Below are positions 51,391 to 55,537 of a stretch of DNA of 55,537 bases, in pieces (within the stretch, counting starts at the first letter, position 1; the number at the start of each line of letters is the position of its first letter). The position numbers and the translations under genes were made by a program. Location of the stretch: positions 1 to 55,537 of the forward strand of contig JAGXIQ010000001.1 of assembly GCA_024635625.1 (NCBI GenBank), read 5' to 3'. This stretch comes from Loktanella sp. Its GTDB lineage: Bacteria; Pseudomonadota; Alphaproteobacteria; Rhodobacterales; Rhodobacteraceae. A model generated the notes under the pieces. That model saw only the letters and a program-made list of their open reading frames with translations, did not search any database and was not told the origin of the DNA.

Positions 51391-54165
51391 ATGACCGTCA
51401 CCGTCGGCACTGATACCGCAAAAACCCGCAAGACCCTAACCGTGGGCGACCAGTCGGTCTCCTATTACTCCATCGATGCGGCCACGCAGGCCGGTCTTGG
51501 CGATTTCAGCAAGCTGCCTGCAGCACTGAAGGTCGTGCTGGAAAACATGCTTCGGTTCGAGGACGGCAAGACCGTCACCGTGGACGACATCAAGGCTTTC
51601 GCCAAGTGGGCAGAGAACGGCGGCAAGAATCCGATAGAAATCGCCTACCGCCCTGCCCGCGTGCTGATGCAAGATTTCACCGGCGTACCCGCAGTGGTCG
51701 ACCTTGCCGCCATGCGTGACGGCATCGTGGCACTGGGCGGCGACGCACAGCAGATCAATCCGCTGAACCCAGTCGATCTGGTCATCGACCACTCTGTCAT
51801 GATCGACGAATTCGGTAATCCTCGTGCGTTCCAGATGAACGTCGACCGCGAATACGAGCGGAACATGGAACGTTACCAGTTCCTGAAGTGGGGCCAGAAC
51901 GCCTTTAACAACTTCCGCGTCGTCCCGCCGGGCACTGGTATCTGTCACCAAGTGAACCTCGAATACCTCGCGCAGACCGTCTGGACTGACACCGACCAAA
52001 ATGGCGAGCTGATCGCATATCCCGACACCCTCGTCGGGACCGACAGCCACACAACGATGGTCAATGGCCTGGCTGTCCTCGGCTGGGGCGTCGGCGGGAT
52101 TGAGGCTGAGGCAGCGATGCTGGGTCAGCCAATCTCTATGCTAATCCCAGAAGTCGTCGGCTTTAAGCTGACGGGTGAAATGACCGAAGGCACCACGGCC
52201 ACTGACCTTGTCCTGAAAGTCGTGCAGATGCTGCGCGAAAAGGGCGTTGTCAGCAAATTCGTTGAATTCTACGGCCCAGGTCTGGATCATCTGCCGCTGG
52301 CCGACCGTGCCACAATCGGCAACATGGCCCCCGAATACGGCGCCACCTGTGGCTACTTCCCGATCGACGACGAAACGCTTAAGTATCTGCGCCTGACGGG
52401 CCGTGACGAAGACCGCGTCGCACTGGTCGAAGCTTACGCCAAGGAAAACGGCTTCTGGCGTGGACCGGACTACGCACCAGTCTACACAGACACCCTGTCG
52501 CTGGACATGGGTACCGTCGTGCCTGCAATTTCCGGCCCCAAGCGTCCGCAAGACCACATCAACCTGGACGTCGCTGCCAACGCGTTTGGTGACTACGTCA
52601 AAGGTGTTCGCGAAGGCAAAGACGCCTCTGCCAATTCAGAGGTCCGTTGGGAAGGTGAAGGCGGCCAACCAGAACCCCGCGACATCCCAGGCGACGAAGG
52701 TCACCACAACCGCGGCTATGTTGTCACTGAAGACGGAAACTACCAGCTTCATGACGGCAGCATTGTGATCGCCTCGATCACGTCCTGCACCAACACGTCG
52801 AACCCCTATGTCATGATCGGCGCAGGTCTTGTCGCCCGCAAGGCGCGCGCCCTTGGTTTGACACGCAAGCCGTGGGTCAAAACATCGCTGGCCCCTGGCT
52901 CTCAGGTCGTGACCGAGTATCTGGAGGCCGCAGGCCTGCAGGAAGACCTTGATGCCTTAGACTTCAACCTTGTTGGCTATGGCTGCACGACCTGCATCGG
53001 CAACTCTGGCCCGTTAGAGCCTGCAATCAGCAAGGCAATCAACGACTACGACCTGATCGGCGTGTCGGTCCTGTCCGGTAACCGCAACTTCGAGGGTCGT
53101 ATCTCTCCTGACGTGCGCGCCAACTACCTCGCATCGCCACCGCTCGTCGTGGCCTATGCGCTGGTCGGCGACATGAATGTCGACATCACCAAAGATGCGC
53201 TAGGTCAGGATCAGAACGGCAATGACGTCTTCCTGAAAGACATTTGGCCCTCGCAGAAGGAAATCGCGGATCTGGTCGAAAAGACCGTGACCCGCGAAGC
53301 CTTTATGTCCAAGTATGCAGACGTCTTTAAAGGCGATGAAAAGTGGCAGGCCGTTGACGTCGTTGACTCCGAAACGTACAACTGGCCGCCGCAGTCGACT
53401 TACGTCCAGAACCCGCCCTACTTCAAAGGCATGTCCAAGGACGCAGGCACGATCCACAACGTCAAGGACGCCAAAGTTCTGGCCGTTCTGGGCGACATGG
53501 TCACCACCGACCACATCAGCCCCGCTGGTTCGTTCAGTGAAAGCAGTCCCGCTGGCCAATATCTGACTGAACATCAGGTACCCGTGCGCGAATTCAACTC
53601 TTACGGCTCGCGTCGTGGCAACCACGAAGTCATGATGCGCGGCACCTTCGCAAACATCCGCATCAAGAACGAGATGCTGGACGGCGTCGAGGGCGGCTAC
53701 ACCAACGGCCCCGACGGCAAGCAAACCTCGATCTTCGATGCGGCCATGGCTTACGAAGAGAACGACACACCACTCGTTATCTTCGCTGGTGAACAGTACG
53801 GCGCAGGTTCGTCCCGCGACTGGGCGGCCAAAGGGACAGCCCTGCTGGGCGTAAAGGCAGTCATCGCCGAAAACTTCGAGCGGATCCACCGGTCCAACCT
53901 CGTCGGCATGGGCGTCATCCCGTTCGAATTCACCGGCTCCGACGACCGCAAAACGCTTGGCCTTACCGGCAAAGAAACTGTTAGCATCGATGGACTTGAC
54001 ACGATCACGCCGCTGCAGACAGTGACGGCGTATATCACGATGGCCGACGGCACGACCAAGGACATTCAGGTCAAGTGCCGCATCGATACCGCAATAGAGA
54101 TCGAATACATCGAACATGGGGGCGTGCTGCACTACGTGCTGCGCAACTTGGCAAAAGCTTCCTGA
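51391..54165 (+). CDS. acnA: Aconitate hydratase A
   Basis: 924 residues. Interconverts citrate and isocitrate in the TCA cycle through a [4Fe-4S] cluster. Cluster ligands are visible: Cys in ASITSCTNTSNPYVM and the pair in GYGCTTCIGNSGPL. Substrate-binding marks include LVGTDSHTTMVNGL, GVGGIEAEAAMLGQ, NYLASPPLVVAYAL, TTDHISPAG, YGSRRGNHEVMMRGTFANIRI, and AGEQYGAGSSRDWAAKGT in the swivel domain. AAAGGGA (51380-51386) precedes ATG 51391. Monocistronic, followed by a terminator. Confidence 0.97.
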   Translation: MTVTVGTDTAKTRKTLTVGDQSVSYYSIDAATQAGLGDFSKLPAALKVVLENMLRFEDGKTVTVDDIKAFAKWAENGGKNPIEIAYRPARVLMQDFTGVPAVVDLAAMRDGIVALGGDAQQINPLNPVDLVIDHSVMIDEFGNPRAFQMNVDREYERNMERYQFLKWGQNAFNNFRVVPPGTGICHQVNLEYLAQTVWTDTDQNGELIAYPDTLVGTDSHTTMVNGLAVLGWGVGGIEAEAAMLGQPISMLIPEVVGFKLTGEMTEGTTATDLVLKVVQMLREKGVVSKFVEFYGPGLDHLPLADRATIGNMAPEYGATCGYFPIDDETLKYLRLTGRDEDRVALVEAYAKENGFWRGPDYAPVYTDTLSLDMGTVVPAISGPKRPQDHINLDVAANAFGDYVKGVREGKDASANSEVRWEGEGGQPEPRDIPGDEGHHNRGYVVTEDGNYQLHDGSIVIASITSCTNTSNPYVMIGAGLVARKARALGLTRKPWVKTSLAPGSQVVTEYLEAAGLQEDLDALDFNLVGYGCTTCIGNSGPLEPAISKAINDYDLIGVSVLSGNRNFEGRISPDVRANYLASPPLVVAYALVGDMNVDITKDALGQDQNGNDVFLKDIWPSQKEIADLVEKTVTREAFMSKYADVFKGDEKWQAVDVVDSETYNWPPQSTYVQNPPYFKGMSKDAGTIHNVKDAKVLAVLGDMVTTDHISPAGSFSESSPAGQYLTEHQVPVREFNSYGSRRGNHEVMMRGTFANIRIKNEMLDGVEGGYTNGPDGKQTSIFDAAMAYEENDTPLVIFAGEQYGAGSSRDWAAKGTALLGVKAVIAENFERIHRSNLVGMGVIPFEFTGSDDRKTLGLTGKETVSIDGLDTITPLQTVTAYITMADGTTKDIQVKCRIDTAIEIEYIEHGGVLHYVLRNLAKAS

Positions 54166-54185
54166 TATCGACCTCAGGCAAAACC

Positions 54186-54215
54186 AAGGGCCGCGCATCA
54201 CAGCGCGGCCCTTTT
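54186..54215 (+). terminator. Intrinsic terminator of acnA
   Basis: AAGGGCCGCGC (54186-54196) pairs with GCGCGGCCCTT (54203-54213), loop of 6 nt, then TT. The T run overlaps the stem end. The 141 bases after it, up to the ccmG stop, hold nothing I recognise. Confidence 0.75.
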
Positions 54216-54356
54216 GCGTTCCAGATATCGTTTTTACAGGCGAAAGACTGATTGTAGCGCAGGCAAGCACCCCGTTTCTTTCGTCCGCAAAAACACCGTT
54301 TCACGCCCGGATTATGGACGCGATAGGCCTGTCGGAAAAACTAGCAGAGGTCGCGA

Positions 54357-54890
54357 CTACTGCGCGGCTTCCAGCATTGGCAGGAAGCGCTGTTCGTAAT
54401 CCGAACCGATCAGCGGGCCAATGAATCGATACAGGACGGTTCCGTCAGGGCCTACGATAAAAGTCTCTGGCGGGGCTGTGACGCCCCAGTCGATAGCGAT
54501 CCGGCCGCGTGGGTCAAAACCAGTGGCGAAAAACGGATTGCCGTTGTCTTTCAAATAGCCCGCTGCGTCGTCGGCCTGATCCCGAAAGTTGACACCTGCA
54601 ATACGGTATCCTTGCTCTGCCAACGCCTCAAGCGTTGGATGCTCTGCGCGGCAGGGCGGGCACCAGCTGGCCCAAAAGTTGACGATGGTGATCTCGCCGC
54701 TGCGAAGATCGTCAGACGTCAATTGCGCCGTGCCAGCCACTGCTTCGGGCGGCAGGTTGGGCGCGGGCTGGCCAATGAACTGCGACGGCAATTCGCCTGC
54801 GTTGTCGCGCATCAAACCGCCCCAGAATAATCCGGCAAGGGCCGCAAAAATTACTGGTGGCACGATCAAAAGTGGAGAGATTTTAGCCAC
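54357..54890 (-). CDS. ccmG: Thiol:disulfide interchange protein CcmG/DsbE
   Basis: 177 residues, GTG start at 54890. Membrane-anchored periplasmic thioredoxin that reduces apocytochrome c or CcmH for haem attachment. One N-terminal membrane helix (LLIVPPVIFAALAGLFWGG), then the thioredoxin fold with WASWCPPCRAEHPTLEAL (active site CPPC), GVNFRDQADDAAGYLKDNGNPF (the acidic CcmG insert region) and the cis-Pro segment VTAPPETFIVGPDG. Its start overlaps the ccmD stop by 8 nt. Part of ccmC-ccmD-ccmG. Confidence 0.95.
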   Translation of the reverse strand: MAKISPLLIVPPVIFAALAGLFWGGLMRDNAGELPSQFIGQPAPNLPPEAVAGTAQLTSDDLRSGEITIVNFWASWCPPCRAEHPTLEALAEQGYRIAGVNFRDQADDAAGYLKDNGNPFFATGFDPRGRIAIDWGVTAPPETFIVGPDGTVLYRFIGPLIGSDYEQRFLPMLEAAQ

Positions 54891-55023
54891 GCTCCACCTC
54901 CTCTAGTGCGCTTTTCACGCGGCGCGCGCGACGAACGCTGACACCGACCAAAACGACAAGTACGGCAATGCTGGCGGCGTAAGCGGTCAGCACTTCGAAA
55001 GCATATTTCCCTAAATCAGGCAC
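54883..55023 (-). CDS. ccmD: Haem exporter protein CcmD
   Basis: 46 residues, GTG start at 55023: MPDLGKYAFEVLTAYAASIA then VLVVLVGVSVRRARRVKSAL. One membrane helix followed by a basic stretch, as in CcmD, which stabilises CcmE with the CcmABC complex during haem release. Too short for usual ORF thresholds. Overlaps ccmC by 8 nt upstream and ccmG by 8 nt downstream, so all three are translationally coupled. Confidence 0.9.
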   Translation of the reverse strand: MPDLGKYAFEVLTAYAASIAVLVVLVGVSVRRARRVKSALEEVERG

Positions 55024-55537
55024 GTTGCGCCCTCGCTATCAAAGCAGCGGTGCGGCGGGCGCGAATTTCCGTCCGCGTGCGCAACAGGACAAGCGCCAAG
55101 AACAGCGCGACGAAGCCCGCGATGCACACCAGCAGCGGAATATAGAACACATTGGCCACGTTTTCCTCCTTGTCCATCGACAGCGACGCACCCTGATGCA
55201 GCCCCTGATTCCAGAAATTAACCGCATAGCGCGACAAAATCGCAAAGACCGATCCCACGAGGCACAGCACTGAAGTCAGGTCAGCCGCGGTATCCGAATC
55301 CTCGATAGCGGCCCACAGGGCCATGTAGCCCAAATAGAACAAGAACAGGATCAAGAAGGACGTCAGGCGCGGATCCCACGCCCAATATGTACCCCACATC
55401 GGACTGCCCCAGATTGCCCCGGTTATCAGCGCGATCACCGTCATCGCCAATCCCACTGGTGCGGCTGCACGGGCGGCCAAGGCACTCACATGATGACGCC
55501 GAACCAGCCAGACCAGTGATGTGACCAGCATCATGAA
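55016..55537 (-). CDS. ccmC: Haem exporter protein CcmC (partial, 5' end outside window)
   Basis: The C-terminal ~173 residues are present; the gene runs past the right edge, since CcmC is usually close to 240 residues. Multi-pass membrane protein that loads haem onto CcmE. The tryptophan-rich motif is clear in SPMWGTYWAWDPRLTS, as is the conserved His in FWNQGLHQGASL. Several membrane segments lie on either side (ALITGAIWG, LILFLFYLGYMALW, LVCIAGFVALFLALVLL). An ATG at 55534 is internal, not the start. Confidence 0.95.
   Translation of the reverse strand, partial: FMMLVTSLVWLVRRHHVSALAARAAAPVGLAMTVIALITGAIWGSPMWGTYWAWDPRLTSFLILFLFYLGYMALWAAIEDSDTAADLTSVLCLVGSVFAILSRYAVNFWNQGLHQGASLSMDKEENVANVFYIPLLVCIAGFVALFLALVLLRTRTEIRARRTAALIARAQRA

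Noticed and set aside
53200-54270. A 356-codon open frame on the minus strand opposite acnA
   Set aside because: Antisense shadow of a strongly biased gene; the protein is low in structure and matches nothing.

Overview
This window looks like chromosomal DNA from a marine alphaproteobacterium of the Rhodobacterales (Roseobacter group, broadly Loktanella/Yoonia-like). That placement rests on the gene set and recognised protein families: a Rhodobacter-type gene transfer agent (GTA) tail block next to cysE, a pyruvate dehydrogenase operon whose E1-beta carries its own lipoyl domain, a ccmC-ccmD-ccmG run, a LuxI/LuxR pair of roseobacter type, and several proteins known to me mainly from this order. 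No search was run. I see no insertion sequence, integrase or CRISPR array.

Layout. 1-640: decayed msrQ-like membrane gene. 704-2705: GST (yghU type) and a YihY/BrkB membrane protein. 2820-5444: ilvBN behind a complete candidate ribosome-mediated attenuator (leader peptide, antiterminator, terminator). 5568-8361: nucleoside hydrolase, GNAT and SelO, coupled by 4-nt overlaps. 8517-9564 (-): two cyclophilins. 9692-11865: pgk and class I aldolase. 11985-16144: ftsB-like gene, then pdhA-pdhB-pdhC with a palindromic operator candidate. 16222-17700: AhpD-like protein, cysE and a small partner gene. 17700-22975 (-): remnant of a GTA cluster. Only the tail half (g9 to g15) is left and it is broken by deletions, nonsense codons, G-run indels and a 10-bp tandem duplication; g10, g10.1 and g14 are still open. 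23231-28045 (-): mltG-fabF-acpP-fabG-fabD. 28185-31564: cytochrome b561-YceI fusion, a possible anti-sigma remnant with a 12-bp G tract, a secreted YceI and a membrane protein.

31845-33062: rpsF-rpsR-rplI with promoter and structured leader. 33215-38594: hypothetical protein, CpdB-type nucleotidase, secreted protein, trigger factor, tRNA-Leu(UAG) and a Hint-domain protein. 38652-42266: NnrDE, divergent from glnB-glnA. 42421-44871: TbpB-like lipoprotein, DUF6314 protein, purB. 44966-47173: tiny secreted Cys peptide, then a quorum-sensing module: luxI, luxR, and a divergent LuxR-like protein that keeps the autoinducer pocket but has no DNA-binding domain. 47219-49553: FliG and a three-gene nitrile hydratase/thiocyanate hydrolase with a split beta subunit. 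49569-54165: Kdo2-lipid A type acyltransferase, DUF1223 protein, aconitase. 54357-55537 (-): ccmG, ccmD and ccmC (cut by the window edge).

Most of the window is housekeeping. The most unusual parts are the decaying GTA tail cluster, the HTH-less LuxR homologue beside luxI/luxR and fliG, the ilvB attenuator, the split-beta nitrile hydratase operon and the long G tract in a candidate anti-sigma gene.
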